NCBI RefSeq assembly: GCF_007655135.1
Contig: NC_045129.1
Location: forward strand, 14,234,274 to 14,298,273
DNA: 64,000 nucleotides
Origin: Punica granatum
Taxonomy: Eukaryota; Streptophyta; Magnoliopsida; Myrtales; Lythraceae
Direction: 5' to 3'
Shown: piece by piece, positions 33,951-45,750 of the stretch
Layout: every line of letters starts with the position of its first letter
Numbering within the stretch: position 1 is the stretch's first letter
The notes under the pieces: model-generated
The model's input: only the letters and a program-made list of their open reading frames with translations
Database searches by the model: none
What the model was told of the DNA's origin: nothing
Program-made: the position numbers and the translations under genes

Positions 33951-36900
33951 TTAAGTGGTGAGGATGGGTGGCATGTAGTCAGATTTGTTGCCGAGAATCC
34001 GGGCCTTGGTGTCCGGGAAGTGTTCGAATCCTGGCAGTTCGCAGACCACTCCTTCGCCCGACACTCCTATTGGGTACCGGAGGAGGTGACCAGGGAGGTC
34101 GTGCTCTAGGTTCTCACTAGAGTAGAGGTCCCAGTACTTGTCTGCAATCTGATTGACCCGCCTGATGCATATCTCACTCTCTGGCTGGAGGAAAGAGTCA
34201 TCGAGCATCCCGAGGTGCTCATACCAAAGGGACATGCGGAACCCATGGATCTGGCCACGAGCTGGCTCCCTTGTGGCCAGGTGGTGAGGTTGGTAGGCTC
34301 CCATGGCGATTTCGGAGTCCCTTGCTCCGTCCATTGACCTCTGGTTGATGTTGGCGGACCCAATTATTATGTACTCATCATCAACTGCAAAGGGCGAGGG
34401 TAAGTTTGGTGGATGTACTGATAATATAACTTTGGGTAAATGGAAGAATGAGGAGGTCTCTTAAAATAAAATTTGGCACTTTGTCCAGGAAGTTTTCCAA
34501 AGCTGCTTTACCAAAACAATGAAAACACTCTTTCCACTAAGCCCTAAATGTCTTGGATACACAACTAGGAATTATCTAAGCTATACGTAACTGGTTGGGG
34601 TATATAGACCCTACATGAAGCGGAGAACATTAGAAAGTGCCTTAATCTCAAGTAAGTACGATAACCCCTCTATATAGGATGATGCAAAAAACCTGAGAGC
34701 AACCTTCCTAATGGCAATAGCAAATAAAGTCGGAAAATAGTTTAGTGGTGATTTAAAAATGAATAGAACCTCATAAGACAACATTAGATAGTATAACTTA
34801 CCAATCATCATCTTGGTGTGGACATATATCATGAAGCGGCGGGCCTCCTGGGCTCTGATGTAGTCCGAGTCTGGTTCCGGCTTTTCAGAGGGTTCATACT
34901 CTCCACTCCTCTTCACCTCCCGATTTCCGAGACAGAAGAATGTCAAGTAGTTCCTCGGGTCATCCTCAATGCCCTTGGCCCTGAGAGCCTGAACAATATC
35001 TGTATACATCATGTCCATTGTCCTCCGCTGCCAATCTAAAATTGCCTGCACTGATCCACTCTCTGGTATGCCCTCTGGCCACATTGGAACCACAACATAG
35101 ACAGTGAACCTCTCCCCAGCTTCAATCTTACTGCAAATCTTAAGGGAAAGTTCCTTAGGAATGAGATGCAGAGCATTAATGTCCTCAGGTTTAATGCCAT
35201 CAGGAGCCCAGGCAAAAGAGCTCCCAAGGAAGTATTGGTTCTCAATATAGATAAAATTCTTTGCCCGTCGAATAGCATTGATGTATGCGTCTTGAATGCT
35301 TCTGTCAATGATATTATCTTTCCCACTAATAAGACCAACTCGAGCAGCATCTTCGGGAGTCTCAGGGAAGCCAAAAGCAGCTCCACCATCAATCGATCTG
35401 AATAACTGGACATGCCACCTTTCAGGGTCATCTGGGTACATAACAGGAGATGGTGGGATGATTACATTATCAAGCTCCCTCAGCTGAAGAAGCAAATCCT
35501 TCCCACCTTGCTTCCTCCATCTCTGCTCAAAATTATACAATACATCCCATGCGATGGGGCCTTCGAGCCTTGAGTGGATATCATGCCAGGGCTCACGGGG
35601 ACCACCTTTGGTTATAGAAGCACCAGTAAAGTTTGGTTGGTGAAAGTCGTCATGGTGAGCTGTGTCCAATGTCCTAAAAAGTGAATGGAAGGGGGAATCA
35701 TATCTCCCATCACAAAGATCAAGACCCCCGACAAAGCTGACTATCCTCCTCTTAGCCGATGATCCATTAGGCATATCCATGTCCACCACTACAATCTTCT
35801 GGTGGTGAGTGAACATGGTGGAAATCTGCAAATCTTGAACAATGCTTCCACCATCATCAGGATTACGGGGGCAGAGGACACAGTGCACATCACTACCCTG
35901 GAAATACTGCTCAGTTTCCTCATCATGGGTGGCCATCAACCCATCCTTTTTCAGAAGCCCAACAGAGGTTCTGTCATCCCAAACAAGCATCAGAACCCTA
36001 ACACCTTCACTTGCCTTCTTTTTCAGCAGCTCACCAAGGGTGATGTCTCCCCCCGGCTTTGGCCTTCTTGAGTCCCTAACAAGGGAGATCTCAGTATAGA
36101 CAGACCAGCCAGTAATGTAGATTAAGTTTTTTGCATTGGTAATCGCATCAAAAATATCTTCCCAGCATCTGTGGGGCTCATAGTACTTGCCTCCCGCAAG
36201 AGGGATCTTTGGGACGAAATTGTCAGGGATATGGGCATCTTGGTATAATGAAACCTTACATCCCTGCCTCTGCGAGAAGAATGTGTATGGAACTCCTGGA
36301 AACTTGGCACTCCTAATACCCCTTGCCCAGTTGCGGTCCTTAGTAACATCAAAGTATTGCAACTTCACATGGATCTTCGAACCTCCATCGATGGGTTGTT
36401 TATCTTCATTCAAGATTTCAACCCATCGGTCCACCTCTTCTCCACCTAACAGCTCTTCAACTGGTACATATGCTCTTCCAATAAGAGATGCACCAATAGG
36501 ATTATCATCCTTCACAGTGAAGATCACATCAGAAGCCATATGGGCACAGTAAATGTGAAAAGACTCGTACCACTGGGGGTTGGAATATTCCTTTTCAATT
36601 ATTCTTGTTCGTCCAACTCTAGCCTTTCCCAGATCAATAGTTGCATAGAGTTTGGTAACACCTTTGCCAAAGCCAATGGTTTCTTCAACATTTTCCATAA
36701 GCTGCAAGAATATATTAAGCAGTTAGAAATATTAAAAATACAGAGTCACAAAAATAGTGCAGAGAACAAATACAATGGAATTGATATAGTTTTGCCAGTA
36801 GTCTTGATTCTCCACAATGACTCTTTGCCTTTTAATAATGAGATCACAAAGCCATATTTACAGGCACAAATTATTCCTTGTCATGAATATTGAACGAATT

Positions 36901-37570
36901 TTGTAAAAGTTAGTAATCAGACAGTAAGTAAGTACTGAAAGGAAAAATGCCGATCTACATAAAAGAATGCGGGATTTGATTCTGTTCAAGAACTTATTAA
37001 TAAGGAAGGATAAAGTTTGGTACTTTATGCCATATTGATGTCAAGCAAGAAGTAATCATGCAGTGAGATGATGAAACGGAGAGGGTCTCAAAAGTACTCT
37101 CGAGAAGCAACTGACGAAGAGAAGCGACCAACGTGACTAAAGTAAATGAAAAGATTATCCCAAGATCAGCAATCATGACCATGGGTAAAATTTCTGCCTG
37201 CAGATACTGAACCTAAAAGTTTGCTGGTATTCATTAGTTGTCCCAAAAGCGATATTCGAAACTTTAACTATGATCATATACGCAAGTGATATGACCAACC
37301 AATTGATCGTGCTGTAAAGTCGTCCAAACAGATGATCCGAAAGCGGGAAAACATTTCCAAACAAATGATCGATGAGAAGGCAAACAAAACAGCAAGAGAG
37401 TAGAGATAAACATACTGGAGATGCTACTCGAACCACAGATCGATTACGATCCACGGAAGTTTGAGCCGGGTAATTACCTTGCGGAAGAACTTAGGACCAC
37501 CGCCATGGTGAAGCTTATCCACTTCGTAGATCGTGGCGTGGAGGGTCCCGTGCAGCAATATCTGCGCCAT
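33951..37570 (-). CDS. PLDALPHA1: phospholipase D alpha, three coding exons
   Basis: Model: complement(join(33951..34384, 34802..36701, 37478..37570)), 808 residues. It hydrolyses phosphatidylcholine and other phospholipids to phosphatidic acid at membranes, in stress and abscisic acid signalling (family knowledge). Exon 1 encodes [20 protein letters not shown], the start of the calcium-binding C2 domain (about residues 1-125). Two HKD motifs form the active site: HHQKIVVVD near residue 330, and HTKMMIVDD near 659-667, the latter assembled across the exon 2/3 junction (ATTG|GT ... AG|TTGATGAT). [11 protein letters not shown] lies between them. The C-terminus ends [20 protein letters not shown] plus MPPILTT, typical of plant alpha PLDs. 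Full length, no internal stops, all junctions in phase. A leader intron lies upstream: acceptor TTCGTGCAG just before GTAAGAAATGG, likely donor CCGA|GTGAGT near 37865. Confidence 0.97.
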
Positions 37571-37915
37571 TTCTTACCTGCACGAAGCCATCAAAAGGAA
37601 CAAATACAGTTAAAAACGATGTACCAGCATCAACGCCAGCAGTAGCAATCCATGATCAGTCGGGATGTAAATCGAAGCAAAATCATGAGAAACTAAGCTC
37701 AGCGGAGCCAGCAAACTCAGTCACCGTATCCAAAACAGCTCCGGTTTGATCCGAAGAAAGCGATATCAGTGCACGAAAGTAAGATGTCGAGGAGAGGATT
37801 GTAGAATGGCAGCGGTGAGGAATGGGATGGAGAGGAGCGGAGAGAGAGAGAGAGGAGACTCACTCGGACACTGAGATCGGATCTCAAGAGCGAGGGAGGG
37901 AGGGAGGATAGCGAA
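37571..37915 (-). promoter_or_regulatory. 5' leader of phospholipase D with leader intron
   Basis: On the minus strand a likely non-coding first exon (about 37915-37867, rich in CCCTCC) ends CCGA|GTGAGT. The intron runs to GGCTTCGTGCAG at about 37578. The ATG follows 7 bases into the next exon. A 5'-UTR intron is common in plant PLD alpha genes; the exact transcription start is inferred from the TATA box. Confidence 0.6.
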
Positions 37916-37943
37916 TGCCGGGGAAGTGGTCAGAAAAAGGCTT

Positions 37944-37951
37944 TTTATATA
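37944..37951 (-). promoter_or_regulatory. TATA box of phospholipase D
   Basis: The minus strand reads CCCTTTATATAAAAAG, about 30 bases upstream of the inferred transcription start near 37915. Confidence 0.65.
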
Positions 37952-38078
37952 AAGGGCCTGATCCGATATTCACTGTGCTGTGTGGGAACACTCTCTCCTT
38001 CTCTCCCGCTGTCCAATTTCTTTTCTTTTTTTTTTCTCTAAAAAATAGGAGATATTATAAATGGTATAGTGCAGTACA

Positions 38079-38100
38079 CAATATATATATATATATATAT
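38079..38100. repeat. (TA)n microsatellite
   Basis: About 11 TA units in the distal promoter of phospholipase D. Confidence 0.9.
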
Positions 38101-38339
38101 TCATACTTATTCGTTGTGCTTTTGCCCATGCTCCAACCCAGAACTTCTAGATCCCTAATTGTCGTGGATTATCGCGTCCGTTTATTTACTATTATAATTT
38201 ATATTTTATAATATTAGATCTATAAACATATCTTATAATTGAAAAATAAACGGGATATTACTCTTTAAATTATGGTGATGAAGCATTTAAGTTTATTATC
38301 CTTTCAAATAAATGCACTTTTTAAAACTCAAACATTGCA

Positions 38340-38480
38340 AAGGAGGTCTATGAGTTTAGTATAATGAAATAAAAATCTTTGTAGCTAACAAGAGATACGA
38401 ATAATCCCATTAAATATCAAACCCAATATCTCTTAATTATCCGGTAAAAACGTGTCGCGCTTCACTACTTCTTTCTTTTT
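38340..38480 (-). mobile_element. SINE family 1 copy
   Basis: Shares GGAGGTCTATGAG, then TAGTATAATGAAATAAAAATC, with the copies at 10510, 45600 and 47345. The minus-strand head reads TAGTGAAGCGC, an A-box-like motif, with GGGTTTGATAT at the B-box position. Confidence 0.55.
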
Positions 38481-38944
38481 CTTTTTTCGATAACCTGTCT
38501 TTTTTTTGCCCTTTTGGAAGTTGATGCTACCGTTCAATCAACAAATTTGTCGATACTTTTTACCATTTTTTCAGAAGATATAATTGATCCAATGCATACA
38601 GACACGCATACCGTGTGAAGAAAGAGAGAGGGGCGGAAGAGATTCCGGATTAGGCAGACGAGAATGGAGCAAATCGAGAGAGAGAGTCTGCTCTTAGCCG
38701 TTGGATCGTTTGTGACATAACGTGCCGACGTCTCATTTTCTCTCCCATCCGGAAAGGCAGTATGATTGAATATGCATTAATGCCTTACGCGGCTTAGACC
38801 TTATCTCCGTCATAAAAGAAAGAGACTTTGCTATCTACTGTACTTTGCAATAGAGCACCTCGGTGGTTAATAATTAATTCTAGCTTCTCCCCTAAACTTT
38901 GTCATCTAATTTTAAACTTGTTGGTTCAAACTAACGTATTATGA
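38481..38944. other. intergenic
   Basis: No feature recognised. Confidence 0.3.
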
Positions 38945-39060
38945 AGCCCAATGAACCCCAACTAATCCAATTCGAGTAAACTCGATCGACTAAGAGATGA
39001 AGCTATCTGAATTTGATACCTTACTTATTGGAAACAAGTGCCAAACTATTTAATTCATAT
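38945..39060 (-). mobile_element. SINE family 2 diverged copy
   Basis: The plus strand carries GCCCAATGAACCCCAACTAAT, then GAATTTGATACCTTACTTATT and AAACAAGTGCCAAACTATTT, aligning in order with the SINE at 131-330. Confidence 0.4.
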
Positions 39061-39227
39061 TGAATCATTCGATCATTTTTACTTTCAAGTAATTTTAGAT
39101 AATTGTTAAAAAAGAAAGAAAGAAAGATGATGGAGCTTTTTTGTCCCAACTTGTTTCGCTCACTCATTAGTGTAGTTGCTTACTACCAATCTTATTCAAT
39201 CTACATTCTTTATATATACAAGGAAAA

Positions 39228-40128
39228 ATAGTACCATATAGCACAAATTTTATCCAATTTTCACCTCCTATAACATTTTCAACGGTTACCACACCCTAAA
39301 ATAAATGACCATCTTCCTTTCAAATCTACCACACCGTTTAATTTTCGTCAAAAACACTAACGGTAAGCTGAACTGGTTTGACGGCATACCCTCCTTGCAT
39401 ACATGGACGTGACATGTTGACTAGATAACATTAAAAAATAAAATAAATAAAAAACAAATATGGAATCGAGATCAGGGAGGGGTTTCCCCCAACTGCCCCC
39501 CTTTGGGCAAGGTCGCGCGAACACTGATTGAGCGTCCAGTGACCTCTTTCGAGGGGGCGACCGGCAGGGGGAGCCCTCTCCCCAAATCTCAACTCCCCTT
39601 CTGTCTTTGTTTTTCAATAGTGACAAAGAAGTAGCTGAGATTGGTAGAAGGGCTACCCCCACTGGTCGCCTCTCCTTGGGTGAGGTTGCTAGATGCTAGT
39701 CAAGCCTTCGGCGACCTCGCCCATGGGAGGCAACTTACTAGGGGAGCCCTCTCCCTCAATCTCGACTTCCCCTCAGTCTCTGTTTTTCGAACAGAAACAG
39801 AAAAGGGAGCATAGATCGAGGGGGGGGGGGGTGTGTGCAGGATCGGGGGAGAATGGCGAGGGGAACCTCCTCCTTCGATCTTGGCTCCCCCATTTTTGTT
39901 TTCGACCTCAGGGGGCTCCCTTGCCGATCTCCCCCCACAGGCGAGGTTGTCAAAAGGGGAGGGAGGAGCCTACTGTTAGTTTATTGTTAGTTTTTTTGAG
40001 GGAAATTAAACGATGTGCTATATTTGAAAGGAAAATTATCATTTGTATCAGGGCGTGACAACTTTTAAAAACGCATTAGAATGTGAAAATAAAGTAAAAT
40101 CATTGCCATATGGTGTTATTTTCCTTAT
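39228..40128. mobile_element. long-TIR element with GC-rich interior, probably Mutator-like
   Basis: The left arm from GGAAAAATAGTACCATATAG is matched in inverted orientation by GCCATATGGTGTTATTTTCC at the right end. Inner blocks also pair (CTTCCTTTCAAAT with ATTTGAAAGGAAAA; CACACCGTTTAATTT with AAATTAAACGATGTG). Arms are about 150 bases. The interior (39440-39960) is unlike the flanks: GC-rich, with repeated GGGGGAGCCCTCTCCCCAAATC-like blocks. The target duplication is not exact. No transposase. Confidence 0.65.
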
Positions 40129-41640
40129 ATAAAAAGATATTACAAGGGAAATGATGTCGCGTTTATTAGTACATTTAGCACTTGCAATATACATCTTAAT
40201 AATATTGATTGGATGAGATAGGTCTAGTCAAACAAACTCAGTTATCGCATTAGAAGGAGCTAGCATTACATGTAGAAAATAGACTCATGTATTGTGCTTT
40301 TAAGGACTTCCTTTGTAAAAAGGCTTGGGGACCAATGGACCATACAAGCATATCAAGCAAGTTCAGGGTGCCAAAGAAGATACGTTTATTACAAGCTCTA
40401 ACAGAAAAGGTAATCATACTGAGTAGGAATAAAATAAGGAAAAATTGCAATGTATAGCAAAGGTATATCACCTCTTCTCTACCCAATCACGTGTTTTAAA
40501 CTTGGTAGATCTTACCACAGAATCGATTTTTTTTTTTGTCAAACAAAGCACGCCATTAGTGTCCTGTTAAAAATGTTGATGAAAAGTTAAGATAACTTTC
40601 ACAATGCGTCGTCCTGTACATATGGATAACAATAAAAATTTAAAAAATAAATACAGACAAGGTTGCCAAAGATCTCTTAGGCCTCCCACCTTTGAAGACG
40701 TTGTCCGAGAGGGAAGATAAGGAGAGTTTCCTCGCTCCTCGATCTGCCCCTCTCTCTTCTCTAGGGGGGAGTAGATCAAGGAAAGGGATACCCTCCGACC
40801 TCCTTCCTTACACTGACAAGGTCACGAAGACTATAGAGAGAGAAGGAAGCAGATCGGGGAGAGGTACTCCCGTCCACAGCCATTCCCTCTCAGGCTATAA
40901 CGTCGGAGGCTCATTCTCTCTTTGCTATCTCTACCACTTTGGTTCCCTCTTTCTCCTCTCCTCCACTGAAAAAACTCTCTCCACGATCACAACCACTACC
41001 ACCATCTCTCTGCTGCCTATAGAGCTTCGGCTCCATCACAAACATTTGGTTTTAGAGTTTAGAGCGTATTAGAACGGTTTGACTATCTGTAAGGAGTATT
41101 TTGAAACAAATTCAATTATAAGGTGCATTTTGATACCGTCCCCAAAACATGGGATGTGTATTGAGATTAACCTAAAGGCAAAAGCAGAGGAATTGTTTCG
41201 TTGGGCAGGGACGACTTTCAGCAGATTTCCCAGTGCTTGGCGCCCTTTATTACCTGGCACTTTGTCGCCCACCGGTGCCCTATCCATCAACCTTCAAAGC
41301 AAATCCAACGGCACGAAGAGGCCATACTGATATCCATTTCTGGTGCCAACATATGCATGGGGGACCCACTAAACGGACGTTCAAATTTAACTTGTAACTG
41401 TCAAATATGAACGGCTATACAAGGAAAGATTTTTTCTAGAGAGGCCACCCCGTCATATGACTAGAGAAATCCATCAAGAATATATATACATATAAAGTTG
41501 AAGAACGAACCGGTATTGAATGGGCAGATAAGGCATAATTATATTTATTAATTATGAGAATCTATTGTTGAATATTCCATACAAGGTCATCATGAGGTAT
41601 ATATTAATTTAAATCTTTTACTCTTCAAGATTTCAAGGTA
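40129..41640. other. intergenic with a GC-rich patch
   Basis: 40660-40960 is rich in CTCCC/GGGAG blocks resembling the interior of the element at 39228-40128 and may be a related remnant. No coding sequence supported. Confidence 0.35.
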
Positions 41641-41648
41641 CTAATAAG

Positions 41649-41822
41649 ACCCCGTTTGTTTTCAAAGAATTTGATTTTAACTTTAACTTTAACTTTAACT
41701 CAACACACTATATAACAAAAACACACGTTTCCCAAGTCAAATTTATAACTACATTTCATTTGTTCTTTTCCACAATCAAAATCAAAATCAAAATAACTTT
41801 AACTCTGAATCCAAACGATTCT
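41649..41822. mobile_element. Tourist-like MITE, ~175 bp
   Basis: Left end CCCCGTTTGTTTTCAAAG then TTTGATTTTAACTTTAAC. The right end, reverse-complemented, reads GAATCGTTTGGATTCAGAG then TTAAAGTTATTTTGATTTTG. Short AT-rich hairpin of the type that carries CGTTTGG termini; the 3-bp target duplication is imperfect. Confidence 0.5.
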
Positions 41823-42526
41823 AGTTTAGTACTCAATAGTTCGATAACAAAAATGTCACTGGTACATTAAATAATGGAAATCCTACACTTTCAATGTGAA
41901 TATGGTAAGAGAAATCAAATGTGAACTGAAGTTACTCCCAACTGATAGGTTAATAACACATAATTTTTAGGGATAAAAATTAAATGATAACGTTAACAAA
42001 ATAATGCTAGTCTTAATCCTTGCTTTTATAATTGGTTTATTTACTTTTGTAGTTGAAACCACTTTAACTTTACTCACTCGTACTTGCATAAAAGGAACTT
42101 TAACAAATTTATTTATTATAAATATCACTTATCTACATCTTTTAACAATAATTTGTTGATTATTATATAAGTATTATTATTAGAATGTAAAATTGTAAGG
42201 AGGAATGTAACATGGGACATACCTTGACTGTCAGAGAATAGATCATGGTTACAGCGTTCAGAATGAGATAGTAATCCAACTATTTATTTATTATTTTTTG
42301 GGTCATAGGGAGGCTTACGAAATCCATCTATTTATTTCATTATATAGTTTGGTCAAATTGAAATTATTTATTTATTTATTGTCAAATTTTTGAGATGTTT
42401 ATTATTCTTACAACAATATTATATCAGCCACAGTTCGTGGTTTGTCGGCAGGGATCTAGATGAGACACGTGTACCCAAAGAGCGATATCTGCCGCATGGT
42501 GTGGTGGACCCTGGAAATTGATTGAT
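41823..42526. other. AT-rich intergenic
   Basis: No feature recognised. Confidence 0.3.
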
Positions 42527-42834
42527 TACGCCCGTTTGATTTTACGATCAAATTTTAACTCTAACTTTAACTCTATTCACTATACAATAAAAATCAACGA
42601 TACAATTATTACTTTACTATTTTTTTTCAATTTTTTAACCATTCAATTCAATTTTTAATATTAAATTCTCTCAAATATCTATTACTTTTTTTAAAATTCA
42701 ATAATACAATCATTACTTTCTCTCAACTATTCATTATTTTTTTCATATTTTTTCTCATAATTCAATACAATCATTACAACTCAATTAAAATTAAAACTCA
42801 ACTCTACTTAACTCTAAAACCAAATACACCATTA
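42527..42834. mobile_element. Tourist-like MITE, ~308 bp
   Basis: The left end CGCCCGTTTGATTTTACG pairs with the reverse complement of the right end, TGGTGTATTTGGTTTTAGAG. TTA flanks both sides. The interior carries AACTCTAACTTTAACTC and its inverted counterpart. A related, inverted copy lies at 49390-49605. Confidence 0.6.
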
Positions 42835-42961
42835 AGTTTTCTTTCTTTTCATGGTTGCATCAAATCAGACACTTCTGACATGGACCTCCAACAGGATCAG
42901 GGCCCGTGCTAGGTACATGTATGCATATAAAGATTCAGCAAAAGATCCACACTGATTGGTT

Positions 42962-43595
42962 TGTTATTTCAAAAACGTCCAGACAAGATTAAAACCACGA
43001 CAAATCGAAAAATAACAATACTAAATATACATAGTAAAACTCTCAAACGGGGGAAAACATTCATGGACAAAGTATGGGTATCTACTAAATAAAAAATCGC
43101 AGATTGCAACGAGATATCACTCGTGTTTCCCAAGCCCCTTACCAACCTGAATCTCACTGAGAAGAGACTTTCCGAACTCTCAATTTTCTCACCTTTCTCA
43201 CTGTAAAATACTAGAGTTATAGAGAAAATATTCCTAAGAGAATTCCCGAAGAATCTCACTCAACACTCACCGTCCCTCGTAACGTTGTACCCTTGAGTAC
43301 AAGACTCACTCCTTATATATAGATACAAGACCCCTCACATATCAAAAATATCGTAAATATCAATTTTTTTCCTTTGAAACATAGATATTTCCCATTTTAA
43401 ATAATCCAAAAATATCCTAAAAATATCCATAATATCTTCTATGAATATTTCACTGTTTAAATATTCAAAAGATACAACGAAATCTCTAGAAAATAGAAAA
43501 TACATCGTCCTTCGTCTTTTCGAATGATCTCATCGCCGGCTATCGGGTTTTCAATTCTTTGGGTCTTTCGGGCTTAATGCGAAACAGGTTCAACA
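42962..43595 (-). repeat. 3' LTR of a minus-strand copia element, 634 bp
   Basis: On the minus strand it opens TGTTGAACCTGTTTCGC and closes GTTTTTGAAATAACA, giving a TGTT...AACA terminal inverted repeat. Its first 200 bases match the diverged 5' LTR fragment ending at 45591. A TATA-like TATATATAAGGAG lies inside. Confidence 0.75.
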
Positions 43596-45013
43596 AATCT
43601 CCACATTGGCTCGCATTCAGCCAAGCATGATCAACCTCTTATTTGACTGCTTTGTCACAGCCTTTACCGGGCTCCACCTCACCTTGTAGGTTGCCGCTCC
43701 AGTCCAAGCCACCCTTGGATTCCTTTTGAGGATTCCTTTGAGGTGTCGGCTTTCTTCACCTTTTCTTTTGTGCACACTCCAAAACTGACTCGTCTACAAG
43801 TCATATCCCCGAGTTCAACATTACCTAAAACCACAAACTCCGCAAGCTCGAAACATTCCAACGGTGTCACATGGTCCCTTTGCCTATCTTTTGTTTGTGA
43901 ACTATTCCATAAGGAATGCTGCCTACCGTCAGACCTTTCCATAGATAATGTTGTATCCCCTCAGACCTTTACCATCACAGGCTGAGTCTCAGGAGTTTTC
44001 GAGTCTTCCAACAGGAACTCTACCTTCTTCATAGGTTTCTCCACCTGTCCTCGGCTCCCGCTCTTACATTGCTCCACCAAAGTAGCTTTATGAAAAGCAA
44101 TAACTCGATTAACAAGGAATTTCGAGGACTTACTGATCGAGTGCATTGACCTGACCCATCTACCTTGTCAAGGCCGAGATCACCTAAGTACTTTTCTTCC
44201 GAAGTCAACCTCTTAAATGTTGTAGTAGCTGGCTTTACCTTGCAGAACATATAACCAGTCCCGCAACACCCTACTCATCACCATGAGATCTCCCTTCGAG
44301 ACCTTCAAAACTCTACCTTGGCCTCTGTACTTGTAGCCAAGAGCATCAAGACTTCCTAATGAGATCAAATTTTTTCTTATACCCGGGACATGCCTAACAT
44401 CTGAAAATGTTATCTCACTACCATCATACATCTCAATTCTATCTCTACCCGTCCCGACAATATTACATGTTTGACCATTCACCATAAGAATTTTACCACC
44501 CTTTTTCTATCGATAAGAGGTAAACAGTTCTCTATCATGAAAAATATGGTAAGAGCTACCCGAATCAAGAACCCATGATGTACCTGACCGACTCGATGTA
44601 GTGAGAGTCCTTGTACCCCTATCCGCTGCAATCAAGAGAATATCTCATTCTCCATTGCTTTGCTCAGTCACTCCTATATTCGCCAATGCCTTGACTTTTC
44701 ACCTTTGACAGTCCCGCTTAAGATGGTCCTCTTCGTCGCAAATCTAGTAAGTCCTTTTCCAGTACCTTGACTTGCACCTACTACGAGATCTCTTCTTAGT
44801 CGATCTACCCTTTGTGATAAGTTGCTCACCGTTGCTCCCATGGTAATTGGTTGCCTTCTTCTGCAATTCTTTCGAGTTCAATGACGCCTTGATGTCTTCC
44901 AAGGTGATGCTTGTCCTCCCATAGAGTATGGTGTCGATGAAGCTCTCATAGAACTCCGATAGAGGACATAACAACAACAAGGCCTGATCATCGTCTTCTA
45001 CCTTGACATCCAC
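43596..45013 (-). pseudogene. copia gag and pre-integrase remnant
   Basis: Read on the minus strand: a gag segment (QALLLLCPLSEFYESFIDT, YGRTSITLEDIKASLNSKEL) at 45013-44744, a degraded zinc-knuckle and protease region (SWVLDSGSS, YHIF), and the GAG-pre-integrase segment (IEMYDGSEITFSDVRHVPGI, RKNLISLGSLDALGY) at 44485-44213. Integrase, reverse transcriptase and RNase H are missing; 43600-44200 is only a scrambled remainder. The internal deletion makes this a non-autonomous relic. Confidence 0.85.
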
Positions 45014-45017
45014 GTTG

Positions 45018-45530
45018 GTGGTGACGAGATTGTTCGAACTGAGGAAGGGCCAATATATTTCATATTCTCTAGGGATTTCGATGTATCTTTTGAATATTTG
45101 AAAAGCAAAATACTCCTAAGAGATGTTATCGATAATTTTAGGATATCTTAAGATTATTTAAAGGGTATATTACAACATATAGCCTAACGTTAACAGATAT
45201 TCTTAGATCTATCACAATGTCATTTTTTATCTGAGGTATCCCAATGTTGCTATTTTTGTTTCACCAACTATCCCTTGAAGCTAGATGGTGACATCAAATT
45301 AGCAACGTTGGGACACCTTATGCAAAAAATCGACGTTGGGATAGATCTAAAAATATCTGTCAACGTTAGGTTAAATGGTGCAATATACCCTTTAAATAAT
45401 CTTAAGATATGCTAAAATTATCCATAATATCTCTTAGGAATATTTTGCTTTTCAAATATTCAAAAGATACATTGAAATCCCTAGAGAATAGAAAATATAT
45501 CGGCCCTTCTTCAGTTCAAACAATCTCGTC
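45018..45530. repeat. ~510-bp palindrome made of LTR arms around a MITE-like core
   Basis: 45018-45168 is the inverted copy of 45375-45530; both are copia LTR sequence (for example TTGAATATTTGAAAAGCAAAAT). The central ~200 bases are themselves an inverted repeat: CCTAACGTTAACAGATATT... on the left pairs with ...AATATCTGTCAACGTTAGG on the right, bounded by AGGGTATATT termini. The core resembles a MITE inserted in the LTR, and the symmetry continues beyond it. Confidence 0.85.
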
Positions 45531-45591
45531 GCCGCCTATTGGGTATTCGATTCTTTGGGTCTTGCGGGATTAATACGAGATATCTCCAACA
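45531..45591 (-). repeat. 5' LTR start of the minus-strand copia element
   Basis: The minus strand opens TGTTGGAGATATCTCG at 45591 and continues CGCAAGACCCAAAGAATCG, matching the start of the 3' LTR (TGTTGAACC..., GAAAGACCCAAAGAATTG). Confidence 0.7.
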
Positions 45592-45599
45592 GATTTTAT

Positions 45600-45750
45600 T
45601 TTTACGGAGGTCTATAGATCTAGTACAAATAAATAAATATCTTAATAATTAGTAAATGAGTATGATAGTCCTACCAAATATCGAATATTAAACCTTTTTA
45701 ATTATCAAGTAAGAGTGTCTATTACTACACTATACTTCCTTTGATTCCGT
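45600..45750 (-). mobile_element. SINE family 1 copy
   Basis: Carries GGAGGTCTATAGATCTAGTAC, then AATATCTTAATAATTAGTAA and TATCGAATATTAAACC, aligned with the copy at 47345. It sits directly beside the copia 5' LTR end. Confidence 0.55.
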
